From positions 1 through 64,000 of the forward strand of contig JALCQR010000001.1 in assembly GCA_022651385.1 (NCBI GenBank): a stretch of DNA of 64,000 bases. The letters are read 5' to 3'. Below the pieces are notes generated by a model. The model did no database searches, was not told the DNA's origin, and was given only the letters and a program-made list of their open reading frames with translations. Source of the stretch: Clostridia bacterium. GTDB lineage: Bacteria > Bacillota > Clostridia > Lachnospirales > Anaerotignaceae. The translations under genes were made by a program, and so were the position numbers. Within the stretch, counting starts at the first letter, position 1. Each line of letters opens with the position of its first letter. Below are positions 18,268 to 28,100 of the stretch, one piece after another.

Positions 18268-21200
18268 ATGATTAATCTTTCTATAAGACGTCCTGTAACA
18301 ACAGTAATGATTACGCTTATAGTTTTTATTGCAGGCATTGTTTCTTATAATGCTCTTGACCTTTCTTTCCTGCCTTCAACGGATTTACCAATGGTTATGG
18401 TATCGACAACATATACAGGCTGCGGTCCTGAGGAAATAGAGGAGCTTGTTACAAAGCCCATTGAAGAGCAGCTTGCAACGCTTTCGGACGTTGACACAAT
18501 AACATCAACTTCGTCACTTGGCTCGTCAAGTGTAATGGTACAATTTAATGACGGAGTTGTTGTTAATGACAAAATGAATGATATCCGTGATAAAATAGAC
18601 CAAGTGTCACGTCAGCTTCCTGATGATGCCAAAACTCCTTCCATTATGAAAATGGATATGAATCAGGAAAGCATGTACGTATCTATAACAAGTGACAAAT
18701 ATAACTCGGATACTCTTTATAACTTTATAAAAAATAACATTAAAACTAAATTTGAGGGAATTAGCGGTGTTGCTTCCGTTGATATGATGGGCGGCACGCA
18801 ATATGAAATAGATATAACCGTTGACCCTGTAAAACTGCAAAATTACGGTATTACAATAAGCACGATTTCCAGAGCGCTTAGTGCCGAAAATACAAATGCA
18901 CCGGCTGGCTCCATCCAGCAGGGAAGCACAGACATGGATATACGTGCTGTTGGAAAGTTCGGCTCTATAGATGATATTAAAAACTTGCCTATAACCACAG
19001 GTAACGGCAATGCTATATGTGTAAAAGATGTGGCGACTGTTGCAAAAAAACCTGTTGACCAGTCTATGATTGCTCTTATAAACGGCAAGGAAGGCGTTAT
19101 AATGTCTATTGACAAACAGTCAGACGCCAATATTGTTACAGTAAGCGATAATATAAATGAAACTGTAAACGAAATAATGCAGGAATATCCAAGCCTTGAT
19201 ATTCAGCTTATGTCTACAACTGCCGACTATATTAAGACATCTCTTTCAAACGTAACGAAAACAGCTATTGAAAGTGCTTTAATAGCTGTATTGATACTTC
19301 TTATTTTCTTACGTGACTGGAAATCGTCTTTAATAATAGGTATTTCAATACCTACATCAATTATGGCAACATTTGCTCTCATGTATGTTTCGGGAATGTC
19401 GATGAATACAATATCAATGGGTGCTGTAGTTATTGCAATAGGTATGCTTGTCGATAACTCGGTTGTTGTGCTTGAAAATATTAATACGTTCCACCAGCGA
19501 GGCTTTTCACCTAAAGAAGCGGCGCTTAAAGGAACTCAGGAAGTGGCTATGCCTGTAATGGCTTCAACACTTACAACCGTTGCAGTTTTTCTTCCTCTTA
19601 CATTTGTGTCTGGCATGATGGGAACGTACCTCAAACAGCTTGGATACGTAATATGCTTTGCTCTTATTGCGTCATATATTGTATCTATTACATTTGTGCC
19701 TATGGCTTCGGCTCTTTTGCTTTCGTCGAGCGACAAGAAGATAAAGAGAAAGAAAACTATTTTTACTTATATAGGCGGACTTGTGCTGTTCTTCCTTACA
19801 GGCCTTGATAATTTTTACAGAAAAATACTCAAAGCTTCTTTAAGACACAGAATAATAACAATCATAATAGTTTTGGCTGTATTTTTAGGTTCTCTGTCAA
19901 CACTGAAATTCATGGGTATGGATCTTATGAGCAACATTGATCAAGGCGTATGCTCGGTTTCTATAGAGCTTCCTAACGGCACTGTATTTGAAAAAAGTGA
20001 AGAAATGCTCTATCAGGCACTTGATGCTATAGGCGAAATTCCTGAAAAGAAAAACATGTTTGCAATGGTAAACGGTTCGGGCTCATGTCAGATAATCTAT
20101 AACCTTGTTGACAAAGAAGAAAGAACCCGTTCTACAGATGATATATGTGCTTATATAAGAAAGAAAGTTACAAACATAGCCGGAGCAAAAATTACAGTTT
20201 CTGCTTCGTCAGGCGCAATGGGTTCAATGGGTGGTGCCAACGGTTTTTCGCTTGAAATAAAAGGCGACGATACCGCTACTTTACGTAAAGTCGGCGACGA
20301 CTGCATATCGCTTATTTCTCAGATACCGGGAATGTATGACCTTGAAAACTCAATGGATGACGCCGTCCCTGAAACGGATGTTACCATAGACAGAGCAAAG
20401 GCCTCAAAGTACGGCGTTACCACAACAAGTATTGCTTCTACTATTTCTGCAGCAGTAAGCGGTGTTAAGTCTACAACATTTAAAGAAAACGGTAATGAAC
20501 TTGACATAAAAATAAAATATGCCAAAGACAGTGTAAAGTATCTTGATGATATTAAAAAACTTACTGTTACTACTTCGTCTGGAGCAGTAATACCGATAAC
20601 TAATGTATGCGATTTTGATGTAGGCGAAAGCGCTGTTTCAATAAACCGTGAGGACCAACACAGATACATAGATATAAGTGGCTCATATGAGCAGAGCTAC
20701 GGCTATACTTCAACGCAGATACAATCGCTTATTGAGCAAAAACTTGCAAATTATGTATTCCCTGAAGGATGCAGCTACTCATTCGGCGGCCAAATGAAAA
20801 TGCTTAAACAGGTTTCATCAAACCTTATTATAGTTCTTATCGTAGCCATACTTTTGGTTTATATGATAATGGCTTCGCAGTTTGAATCTCTTATATATCC
20901 TTTTATAATAATGTTTTCAATGCCTATTTCACTTACAGGCGGTTTGCTTGGACTGTTTATTACAGGCCAGAGCGTTACAATGACGTCTCTTATGGGCATG
21001 ATTATGCTTGTAGGAATGGTTGTTAACAACGCCATCGTTCTTGTTGACTATACAAACCAGCTTAGATTTATACATGGCAAGGATTACATGGAGGCATTGT
21101 TGGAAGCAGGCCCGGCCAGACTCCGTCCTATACTTATGACTGTTCTTACAACGGTTATCGGACTTTTGCCAATGGCAGTTGCAACATCTTCAGGTATGGA

Positions 21201-21384
21201 AATGGTGCAGCCTCTTGGCATAACCGTTATTTTCGGCCTTTCTCTTTCAACATTAGTAACGCTTGTGTTTATACCTGTACTGTATTCTTATGTAACAGAA
21301 TTTGAAATGTTTATCAAAAAGAAAATACATAACTGGCAGGATAAGCACTATGAATATTATGATGACGATGTAAAAGACAATTAA
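18268..21384 (+). CDS. RND-family efflux pump (AcrB/SwrC-like)
   Basis: A 1038-residue protein with the full RND architecture: TM1 near residue 12, a large extracytoplasmic domain, TM2-6, then a second repeat of the same plan after about residue 530. The proton-relay Asp of TM4 is seen in AIGMLVDNSVVVLENI and the matching segment of the second half is GMVVNNAIVLVDYTNQ. It begins three bases after the end of the interrupted adaptor frame, and its binding site overlaps that frame's end. As in other Firmicutes there is no outer-membrane channel. Likely exports drugs, lipids or peptides across the membrane. Confidence 0.95.
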   Translation: MINLSIRRPVTTVMITLIVFIAGIVSYNALDLSFLPSTDLPMVMVSTTYTGCGPEEIEELVTKPIEEQLATLSDVDTITSTSSLGSSSVMVQFNDGVVVNDKMNDIRDKIDQVSRQLPDDAKTPSIMKMDMNQESMYVSITSDKYNSDTLYNFIKNNIKTKFEGISGVASVDMMGGTQYEIDITVDPVKLQNYGITISTISRALSAENTNAPAGSIQQGSTDMDIRAVGKFGSIDDIKNLPITTGNGNAICVKDVATVAKKPVDQSMIALINGKEGVIMSIDKQSDANIVTVSDNINETVNEIMQEYPSLDIQLMSTTADYIKTSLSNVTKTAIESALIAVLILLIFLRDWKSSLIIGISIPTSIMATFALMYVSGMSMNTISMGAVVIAIGMLVDNSVVVLENINTFHQRGFSPKEAALKGTQEVAMPVMASTLTTVAVFLPLTFVSGMMGTYLKQLGYVICFALIASYIVSITFVPMASALLLSSSDKKIKRKKTIFTYIGGLVLFFLTGLDNFYRKILKASLRHRIITIIIVLAVFLGSLSTLKFMGMDLMSNIDQGVCSVSIELPNGTVFEKSEEMLYQALDAIGEIPEKKNMFAMVNGSGSCQIIYNLVDKEERTRSTDDICAYIRKKVTNIAGAKITVSASSGAMGSMGGANGFSLEIKGDDTATLRKVGDDCISLISQIPGMYDLENSMDDAVPETDVTIDRAKASKYGVTTTSIASTISAAVSGVKSTTFKENGNELDIKIKYAKDSVKYLDDIKKLTVTTSSGAVIPITNVCDFDVGESAVSINREDQHRYIDISGSYEQSYGYTSTQIQSLIEQKLANYVFPEGCSYSFGGQMKMLKQVSSNLIIVLIVAILLVYMIMASQFESLIYPFIIMFSMPISLTGGLLGLFITGQSVTMTSLMGMIMLVGMVVNNAIVLVDYTNQLRFIHGKDYMEALLEAGPARLRPILMTVLTTVIGLLPMAVATSSGMEMVQPLGITVIFGLSLSTLVTLVFIPVLYSYVTEFEMFIKKKIHNWQDKHYEYYDDDVKDN

Positions 21385-21431
21385 TTAAAAAGTTCGTTTT
21401 TTTTGTTAATTATGATATAATTAAAACAGAT

Positions 21432-21467
21432 AAAAGGCGGCTGTGGCATATTTTCAGCCGCCTTTTG
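21432..21467 (+). terminator. Terminator of the RND operon
   Basis: Twelve-base perfect arms AAAAGGCGGCTG and CAGCCGCCTTTT with an 11-base loop. The T run is short but the arms are strong. Confidence 0.85.
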
Positions 21468-21500
21468 TAAAATATTTTATGATGGCAAGGGGGCTTTAAA

Positions 21501-22133
21501 ATGAAAAATTATGTTATAACTATAGGCAGACAATTTGGGAGCAATGGGCACGAAATTGGAAAAAGACTTGCCAAAAGACTTGAAATACCGTTTTATGACA
21601 GGGATATTATTACAAAAGCGGCTTCAGAAAGCAATTATGACGAGGAAACGTTTAAAAAGCTTGATGAAAATAGAAGTACAAGTTTTTTGTTCTCAGTTGC
21701 AATGAATATTTTCCCTTATACCAGTAAAATGGAAAATATTGACCAGCTTTCAATATCTGACAAACTTTTTACAATCCAAAAAAAAGTCATTATTGAAATG
21801 GCGGAAAAGAGCCCTTGCGTTATAGTAGGCAGATGCAGCAACTTTATTTTAAAAGAAAAGTTTAACTGTATAAACATTTTTGTATACGGTGATAGGCATG
21901 AAAGAATTGAAAAAATAGCTAAAAACGAGAACATTCCGTTTTTAAAATCTGAAGAAATTGTTTCGAAAGTAGACAAAAGACGTGCTGCATATTACAATTA
22001 TTATACAGGAGAAAAATGGGGAGCTGTGGAAAACTATGATGTTTGCATAAGCAGTTCCGTTATAGGACTTGACGGGTGTGTGGATGCTCTTGAGCGTTAT
22101 ACTAAGGCAAGGCTTGCTGACGAAATAAACTAA
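21501..22133 (+). CDS. Cytidylate kinase-like family protein
   Basis: A 210-residue P-loop protein of the cytidylate-kinase-2 family. The P loop is the unusual ITIGRQFGSNGHEIGK, followed by IPFYDRDII and a lid-type segment DKRRAAYYNYYTGEKWG. These proteins are distinct from Cmk and their substrate is generally unproven. It lies 33 bases before the response-regulator gene with no terminator between, so it may lead the signalling operon. Confidence 0.88.
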   Translation: MKNYVITIGRQFGSNGHEIGKRLAKRLEIPFYDRDIITKAASESNYDEETFKKLDENRSTSFLFSVAMNIFPYTSKMENIDQLSISDKLFTIQKKVIIEMAEKSPCVIVGRCSNFILKEKFNCINIFVYGDRHERIEKIAKNENIPFLKSEEIVSKVDKRRAAYYNYYTGEKWGAVENYDVCISSSVIGLDGCVDALERYTKARLADEIN

Positions 22134-22166
22134 TGAATGTTTTATTTTTTAAGGAGATTTTATAGT

Positions 22167-22865
22167 ATGGAAAAGAAAAATAAAATATTGGTTACAGACG
22201 ACAATTCTGAAATAAGAGAAGTTATTAAAATTCTTCTTCAGGGAGAGGGATATGATGTTATTGAGGCAGGCGACGGCAAAGAAGCAATAGCACTTCTCGA
22301 TGACAGCGTTGATCTTATAATACTTGACATAATGATGCCGGGTATGGACGGTTTCAGATGCTGTGCCGAAATACGAAAAAAATCTAATGTACCGATACTT
22401 TTTTTGACTGCTAAAACAGAGGATTCAGATAAAACCATGGGCTTTACTCTTGGCGGCGACGATTATCTGGTTAAGCCTTTTTCTTATACCGAAATGCTTG
22501 CCAGAGTAAAAGCTCTTTTAAGAAGGTACTATGTTTATCAGGGAAAAGAAAAAAATGATGAAAACAGTATAATAGATTTGGGAGGACTTGTGATAGACAG
22601 GAAGCTTAGCTCCGTTACGGTTGACGGAAAAGAAGTTGCCCTTTCCGATTTGGAATATAATATACTGCTTTTAATGGCTTCTCACCGGAAAAAAATATTT
22701 TCGGCTCAAAATCTTTATGAATCGCTTTGGAATGAACCGTATTATTATACTGCAAACAACACTATTATGGTACACATAAGAAAGCTGAGGACAAAAATAG
22801 AAAAAGATCCTCAGAATCCGAAATATATCAAGACTATATGGGGACGGGGATACAGGATTGAATAA
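22167..22865 (+). CDS. OmpR-family response regulator
   Basis: A 232-residue regulator. The receiver domain (1-120) has the acidic pocket DDNSE, phosphoacceptor Asp54 in LILDIMMPGMDG, and the Lys of GGDDYLVKPFSY. The C-terminal winged helix (about 135-230) ends with the standard IKTIWGRGYRIE. ATG at 22167 follows AAGGAG. It overlaps the kinase gene by eight bases and opens a tight operon: regulator, kinase, alarmone synthetase, regulator, kinase. Confidence 0.95.
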   Translation: MEKKNKILVTDDNSEIREVIKILLQGEGYDVIEAGDGKEAIALLDDSVDLIILDIMMPGMDGFRCCAEIRKKSNVPILFLTAKTEDSDKTMGFTLGGDDYLVKPFSYTEMLARVKALLRRYYVYQGKEKNDENSIIDLGGLVIDRKLSSVTVDGKEVALSDLEYNILLLMASHRKKIFSAQNLYESLWNEPYYYTANNTIMVHIRKLRTKIEKDPQNPKYIKTIWGRGYRIE

Positions 22866-24204
22866 TAATGATAAGATTAACAAAAAAAGATTTTGGCAGA
22901 CAAAACTCGGTGCAGAGCTGATTTTGACTACGCTCATATCGCTTTTAGCAGCTGTGGGCGTTTTTTTTGTATTGTCGTTTGTTGAGTTTAAAATAGTCGT
23001 ACATTTTATGCAGGATGAGTCTTTTGTTGACAAAAATACTGCATTTGTTATTGAAAAACTTCAAAAATACATTGACGACAACAATATTTCAAGCATGGAA
23101 ATGTATAAGGTTAACGACTGGGTGCGAAAAAAAAGAGGGGTTTCTCTTGTTATAATTGATAATTCAAGAGTTATTTATGATTCCACACTTATAAGACCGT
23201 TTGATGTTGGTGGTGATGACAACGATCCTTTCCATAAAAGCAAAGACTCGAAAGGCCAAAGAAAGATATATGAGCTGAAATTTACCGATAAAACACTTGA
23301 TGCTATGATGATAGTGTTTTTTGGCTATCATTTTAGCGATATTGCCTCATATATTAAGATAATTTTATCTTCGGGTGTGTTTTCACTGATAATTATTTTG
23401 CTTATAAAACGAAAGACGGATTATATAAATCAGCTTGCCGATGAAATAAGTATTCTTGAAGGAGGAGACTTAGAGTACAGCATTACTGTAAAAGGCGTTG
23501 ATGAAATTACATATCTTGCAAGAAATATTGAGGACATGAGAAAGGCGTTTATTGAGAGAATTAAAAATGAAAGAGAAGTTATAAATGCCAGCAGCAGTCT
23601 TGTTACAGCTATGAGCCATGACCTTAGAACACCGCTTACGGTTCTTATGGGATATATGGATATACTTGACAATAACAAAAACATAAGCGATGAGGACAGA
23701 CAGCTTTTTATTTCAAAAAGCAGGAAAAAGGCATATCAGATTAAACAGCTTTCCGACAAACTTTTTGAGTATTTTCTTGCGGTTGAGCCGTATGATGATA
23801 AAATGGATAAGGAATACTATACTGTAGATGTAATAAATGAAATAGCAGAGGATTATATTTTTACCCTTAATGAAAAAGGTTATGATATCGAATACAAAAA
23901 TACTGCCGAAAATGTTAAACTGTATATTGATGTTCAGCTTATACACAGAGTGTTTGACAATATATTTTCAAACATATTAAAGTATTCCGATAAAGACAGA
24001 AAGATACTTATACAGACGGAAACATACAATAACAATCTGAAATTTTCGGCTAAAAATTATATAAATAAAAATAATGCAAAAGTTGAAAGCAGCCATATCG
24101 GCATTGAGGTGTGCAGAAGAATAATGTCAAGACACGACGGAGTGTTTGATATTTTTGATGATGGAGAGTGTTTTGAGGCGGTTATTATATTCAAAACGGA
24201 GTGA
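22858..24204 (+). CDS. Sensor histidine kinase with degenerate ATPase domain
   Basis: A 448-residue membrane kinase: TM1 at about 20-45, an extracytoplasmic sensor to about 155, TM2 at about 160-182, a HAMP-like linker, the phosphoacceptor His254 in MSHDLRTPLTVL, then a short ATPase domain. The N box is FDNIFSNILKYSD, but the G1 motif DxGxG is missing (FSAKNYINKNN in its place) and G2 reads SSHIGIEVCRRIM. ATP use may therefore be altered, although some Firmicute kinases vary here. TTG start overlapping the regulator stop; partner regulator is the gene before it. Confidence 0.88.
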   Translation: MNNNDKINKKRFWQTKLGAELILTTLISLLAAVGVFFVLSFVEFKIVVHFMQDESFVDKNTAFVIEKLQKYIDDNNISSMEMYKVNDWVRKKRGVSLVIIDNSRVIYDSTLIRPFDVGGDDNDPFHKSKDSKGQRKIYELKFTDKTLDAMMIVFFGYHFSDIASYIKIILSSGVFSLIIILLIKRKTDYINQLADEISILEGGDLEYSITVKGVDEITYLARNIEDMRKAFIERIKNEREVINASSSLVTAMSHDLRTPLTVLMGYMDILDNNKNISDEDRQLFISKSRKKAYQIKQLSDKLFEYFLAVEPYDDKMDKEYYTVDVINEIAEDYIFTLNEKGYDIEYKNTAENVKLYIDVQLIHRVFDNIFSNILKYSDKDRKILIQTETYNNNLKFSAKNYINKNNAKVESSHIGIEVCRRIMSRHDGVFDIFDDGECFEAVIIFKTE

Positions 24205-24209
24205 TTTTT

Positions 24210-24851
24210 ATGGATGATGAGAAAATTGTGGCAAACTATGGGTTTTACGGCGAAAGTCTGATTCTTCTTGAGGGAGCTATTACCGAAGTCATAACTCGTA
24301 TAGACATTATACGCAGATATATAAAAATTAAAGGTTTTAGAGATCCTATAGAGCATGTAAAAACCAGAATAAAATCTGAGGAAAGCATGAAGGAAAAACT
24401 TATCAGAAAGGGACTTGCTCCTACATGTGAAAATGCGGTTACAAAAGTTTATGACGCAGCCGGAATAAGAGTTATATGCACGTTTGTAGACGATGTATAC
24501 AGAATTGTGGAACTTTTAAAATCACAGCAGGATATTAAAATTATAGAAGAAAAAGACTATATATCAAATCCTAAGCCAAGCGGATACAGAAGTTTTCATC
24601 TTATAATAAAAGTGCCGATACATCTTCCAAAAGGTATTAGATATGTTAATGCGGAAATCCAAATACGAACAATAGCTATGGACTGCTGGGCAAGTCTTGA
24701 GCATGAAATGCGATATAAAAAAGATGTACCGAATACTGAATTGATTGCCGGAGAACTCAAAAGATGCGCAGACGAGATTGCTTCAACAGATTTAACACTT
24801 CAGGCAATTAGGGATATGATTGATTCAGAAGGAACAGGAGGACATAAATGA
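24210..24851 (+). CDS. Small alarmone synthetase (GTP pyrophosphokinase, RelQ/YjbM-like)
   Basis: A 213-residue single-domain RelA/SpoT synthetase without the HD hydrolase, TGS or ACT domains. Conserved elements are the nucleotide-binding DAAGIRVICTFVDDVYRI, KPSGYRSFHLII, and the GTP-binding EIQIRTIAMDCWASLEHEM. It makes (p)ppGpp or pGpp from ATP and GDP/GTP in the cytoplasm. ATG at 24210 is preferred because GGAG ends eight bases before it; a GTG at 24201 sits inside that site. It lies between the two two-component systems and overlaps the second regulator by ATGA, so it is translated with them. Confidence 0.92.
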   Translation: MDDEKIVANYGFYGESLILLEGAITEVITRIDIIRRYIKIKGFRDPIEHVKTRIKSEESMKEKLIRKGLAPTCENAVTKVYDAAGIRVICTFVDDVYRIVELLKSQQDIKIIEEKDYISNPKPSGYRSFHLIIKVPIHLPKGIRYVNAEIQIRTIAMDCWASLEHEMRYKKDVPNTELIAGELKRCADEIASTDLTLQAIRDMIDSEGTGGHK

Positions 24852-25510
24852 AACTTTTGCTTGCTGAAGATGAAAAAGAACTTTCAAATGCTCTTTGTGC
24901 CATACTTAAACACAGCGGATATGAGATAAATGCTGCATATGACGGAAAATCAGCTTTGGATTTAGCTCTTTCAAATGAATATGACGTTATGATACTTGAT
25001 ATAATGATGCCTAAGATGAATGGCCTTGAGGTACTCGAAAATATACGTGCAAACAACATAGATACTCCTGTGCTGCTGCTTACAGCAAAAGCTCAGGCAG
25101 AAGATAAAATAACAGGCCTTGATGCCGGTGCCGATGACTATCTGGCTAAGCCGTTTAATATGGGTGAACTGCTTGCCCGTTTAAGAGCTATGACAAGGCG
25201 AAGTGAGAAAAAAACAGAAAATTCGGATATTATTTGCGGCAACAGCAAACTTGACAGAACAACGTTTGAATTATCAGGCCCCAAGGCGTCTTTTAGGCTT
25301 GCAAAACAGGAATTTCAGCTTTTGGATATTCTTATTAAGAACAAAAATAAGAAAACAGAGGCTTTAAAAACGGCAAAATTAATTTGGGGTGAAAAAGCTA
25401 AGGAAGACGTGATAGTAATTTACATAGCGTATCTTAGAAAAAAACTTGAGTCGGCCGGTTCTAATCTGATTATTTCAGACACTAAGGGAGGATACATATT
25501 GGAGGGATAA
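24848..25510 (+). CDS. OmpR-family response regulator (second)
   Basis: A 220-residue regulator with acidic pocket AEDEKE, phosphoacceptor Asp51 in MILDIMMPKMNG, and DDYLAKPF, followed by a winged-helix domain ending SDTKGGYILEG. It overlaps the alarmone synthetase stop by four bases (ATGA) and is one base from the next kinase gene. Probably phosphorylated by that kinase. Confidence 0.95.
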   Translation: MKLLLAEDEKELSNALCAILKHSGYEINAAYDGKSALDLALSNEYDVMILDIMMPKMNGLEVLENIRANNIDTPVLLLTAKAQAEDKITGLDAGADDYLAKPFNMGELLARLRAMTRRSEKKTENSDIICGNSKLDRTTFELSGPKASFRLAKQEFQLLDILIKNKNKKTEALKTAKLIWGEKAKEDVIVIYIAYLRKKLESAGSNLIISDTKGGYILEG

Positions 25511-25511
25511 A

Positions 25512-26798
25512 ATGGTTAAAAGACTTAAAAGAAAATTTGTAATGACTTCAATGCTGTCTCTTCTTGCTGTGCTCGTTTTCTTATCCTGTACGATTAATTT
25601 TCTTTTTGATTTGCAGGTTAATAAAGGAGCCGATGTGATTTTAACTCTTATTTCTGAAAATAACGGCAAATTTCCGGAATTTGAGCCGAATATGGAAGTG
25701 AAACTGAAAAACCATGAAATTAATGTTCAGGGAAAAAATGACGGCACCATCAATGTTAATATGAAAAACAGCAACAGCAATATAAACATTACCGCTGAAA
25801 CAAAATTTGAAACAAGATACTTTACTCTTTTTACCGACAAAAATGGAGATGTATCACAAATGGACCTGACTTCTGTTGCTGCTATTGATAGGGAAAATGC
25901 AGAGAGCTATGCTAAAGCGGTCTTGAATTCCGGAAAAGAAAGCGGTATTTTCAAGTATTACCGTTTTATGATAACAGATACAGATAATGGAAAAATGATT
26001 GTGTTTCTTGACTGCCATGACCGTATATCCACAAAAAAACAGGTGATGGCTTTAAGTTTAGTTGTAGGTGCTCTTTGTCTTGCCATAATGTTTGTGATTG
26101 TTTCGCTTGTTTCGGGAAAAGTTGTTAAACAAACAGCGGAAGCAATAGAGAGCCAAAAGCAGTTTATAACTGATGCAAGCCACGAAATAAAGACGCCGCT
26201 TGCTATAATTTCCGCAAATGCGGATGTACTTGAGCTTGAGCACGGCAGAAGCGAATGGCTTGACAGTATAAGAAACCAAACAACACGCCTTGGAGAACTT
26301 GTTAAAGTACTGCTTACACTGTCAAAAATGAGTGAGGAACAAAGTGTGGTGTTCAGGGAGTTTAACCTGTCAAAAACAGCGACGGAGGCATTTGAGCCTT
26401 TTTATGTGCTTGCAAACAGCAAAGGAAAGAAAACTCAGACCGATATACAGGAAGGCATAATGTATAACGGTGACGAGGAATATATTAAACAAATGGTTTC
26501 AATACTTGCAGATAATGCTGTGAAATATGCGTCTGAAAACGGAACTATTAAACTTACATTGAAGAAAACTGCGTTAAACAAAATAGAACTGTCTGTTTTT
26601 AATACGTGTGATCCTATGTCACAGGAACAGCTTTACAGGCTTTTTGATAGGTTCTATAGGGCTGACAGCTCAAGAAACCGTGCTACAGGAGGATATGGAA
26701 TAGGTCTTTCTATCGCAAAAGCTATTGTTGAAAAACACAGGGGAACAATAAAGGCGGAAAATATTGACGGCGGAGTTATATTTACCGCTAAATTATAG
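25512..26798 (+). CDS. Sensor histidine kinase (second)
   Basis: A 428-residue membrane kinase: TM1 at about 14-34, an extracytoplasmic domain of about 140 residues rich in Asn and Lys (MKNSNSNINI), TM2 at about 178-200, phosphoacceptor His224 in TDASHEIKTPLAII, N box ADNAVKYASENG, and an intact GGYGIGLSIAKAIV G2 box with the FDRFYRADSSR segment before it. Unlike the first kinase its ATPase domain looks complete. Last gene of the operon. Confidence 0.94.
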   Translation: MVKRLKRKFVMTSMLSLLAVLVFLSCTINFLFDLQVNKGADVILTLISENNGKFPEFEPNMEVKLKNHEINVQGKNDGTINVNMKNSNSNINITAETKFETRYFTLFTDKNGDVSQMDLTSVAAIDRENAESYAKAVLNSGKESGIFKYYRFMITDTDNGKMIVFLDCHDRISTKKQVMALSLVVGALCLAIMFVIVSLVSGKVVKQTAEAIESQKQFITDASHEIKTPLAIISANADVLELEHGRSEWLDSIRNQTTRLGELVKVLLTLSKMSEEQSVVFREFNLSKTATEAFEPFYVLANSKGKKTQTDIQEGIMYNGDEEYIKQMVSILADNAVKYASENGTIKLTLKKTALNKIELSVFNTCDPMSQEQLYRLFDRFYRADSSRNRATGGYGIGLSIAKAIVEKHRGTIKAENIDGGVIFTAKL

Positions 26799-27103
26799 AA
26801 AATAATTAGCCATTTTTGTAAACTTATAAGGTTTGGGAAACATAGATATTCCAACTTTCCGCATATCTTTGTGGTAATAAAAGGCTTGCAGGGTTGGCGG
26901 GACAGAGTCATGGTTTTTATTACTTTTAAGCGCATATTTAAAGGGGGAGGGGGAGCTTTTTGCAAGTTAAAAAGTTCTCCAGAATTATATATAGGTTTTT
27001 GATAATCTAAAGCAATGACATTTTTCGTCATTGTTTTTTGTATTTCTTTACTTTTATGTAAAATAGTATTATGATTTATGAATAGGAATTAAGGGGGAAT
27101 CAT
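26799..27103 (+). repeat. Intergenic region with dispersed repeat copy 1 (26878-26985)
   Basis: The part at 26878-26985 (from AATAAAAGGCTTGCAGGGTT to AAAAGTTCTCC) is the reverse complement of DNA at about 34880-34988, with about 100 bases in near alignment: shared blocks include ATGCGCTTAAAAG, GACTCTGTCCC and AAGCCTTT. A simple terminator, CAATGAC-GTCATTG with six T (27013-27039), lies between it and the next gene. No gene is seen. Confidence 0.75.
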
Positions 27104-27973
27104 ATGCTTAATAAAATATCAGCAAAAAACAGGGGAATAATTTTTATAATAAGCGAGGCATTTTTCTTTGCACTTATGAGTACTTTCATAAGACTCTCAG
27201 GTGATTTGCCTGTAATGCAGAAGAGTTTTTTCAGAAATTTTGTGGCTGTAATTGTAACGGCGGCTGTGCTTATAAAAAAACGTGAAAATCCAATTCCGTC
27301 TAAAAAAGCGATTACTCCTCTTTTAGTGCGTTCTATTGCTGGTACAATGGGCATATTATGTAATTTTTATGCTGTTGACCATTTAGCATTGGCCGACGCA
27401 ACAATGTTAAATAAACTTTCTCCGTTTTTTGTAATTATTTTTTCATTTATTATTCTTTATGAAAAAGTATCGTTTCCTCAGATAGTGGCTGTATTTATTG
27501 CTTTTGCGGGCAGTCTTTTTATAATTAAACCGGGAATGAACAGCGCTGTATTTGCTTCAACTTTAGGTTTATGCGGCTCAATGACGGCAGGGCTTGCCTA
27601 TACCATGGTGAGGCTATGCAACAAAAGGGGAGCAAAAGGTACGCAGATAGTATTCTTTTTTTCATGTTTTTCATGTCTTTTTTCATTGCCGTATCTTATT
27701 TTTGCTTATCACCAAATGACGCTGAGACAGGTTATGTTTCTTATACTTGCCGGATGCTCCGCAACGGGAGGTCAGTTTTCGCTGACTGAGGCATATTCCA
27801 GCGCTCCTGCAAAGGAGATTTCGATTTATGATTATTCACAGGTTATATTTGCATCTATTATAGGCTTCTTCTTATTTAACGATATTCCGGATATTTGGAG
27901 CGTTGTCGGTTATATTGTTATATGTGGAGCATCTGCCGTTATGTTTATATATAACAACAAAAGTACTGAATAA
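27104..27973 (+). CDS. DMT-superfamily (EamA) transporter
   Basis: A 289-residue membrane protein with ten predicted helices in two EamA repeats. The first repeat has the typical LALADATMLNKLSPFFVIIF segment (here beginning DHLALADA), the second ends with EISIYDYSQVIFASIIGF. ATG follows AAGGGGG. Family members export or import metabolites such as amino acids, sugars or nucleosides; the substrate here is unknown. Monocistronic. Confidence 0.92.
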   Translation: MLNKISAKNRGIIFIISEAFFFALMSTFIRLSGDLPVMQKSFFRNFVAVIVTAAVLIKKRENPIPSKKAITPLLVRSIAGTMGILCNFYAVDHLALADATMLNKLSPFFVIIFSFIILYEKVSFPQIVAVFIAFAGSLFIIKPGMNSAVFASTLGLCGSMTAGLAYTMVRLCNKRGAKGTQIVFFFSCFSCLFSLPYLIFAYHQMTLRQVMFLILAGCSATGGQFSLTEAYSSAPAKEISIYDYSQVIFASIIGFFLFNDIPDIWSVVGYIVICGASAVMFIYNNKSTE

Positions 27974-28037
27974 AACATTGAATATACATTTAAAACTGCA
28001 TATTTAATTAAAAGCACTTTATTTTTATACAAATGTG

Positions 28038-28065
28038 TTGAATTTATTTGTTTTTACTGTATAAT
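28038..28065 (+). promoter_or_regulatory. Promoter of the amino acid ABC operon
   Basis: TTGAAT (28038-28043), a 16-base spacer and a perfect TATAAT (28060-28065), about 35 bases upstream of the SBP start. Confidence 0.7.
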
Positions 28066-28100
28066 AATAAGAAGTTAAAACTATGAAAGGGAGAGGTATT

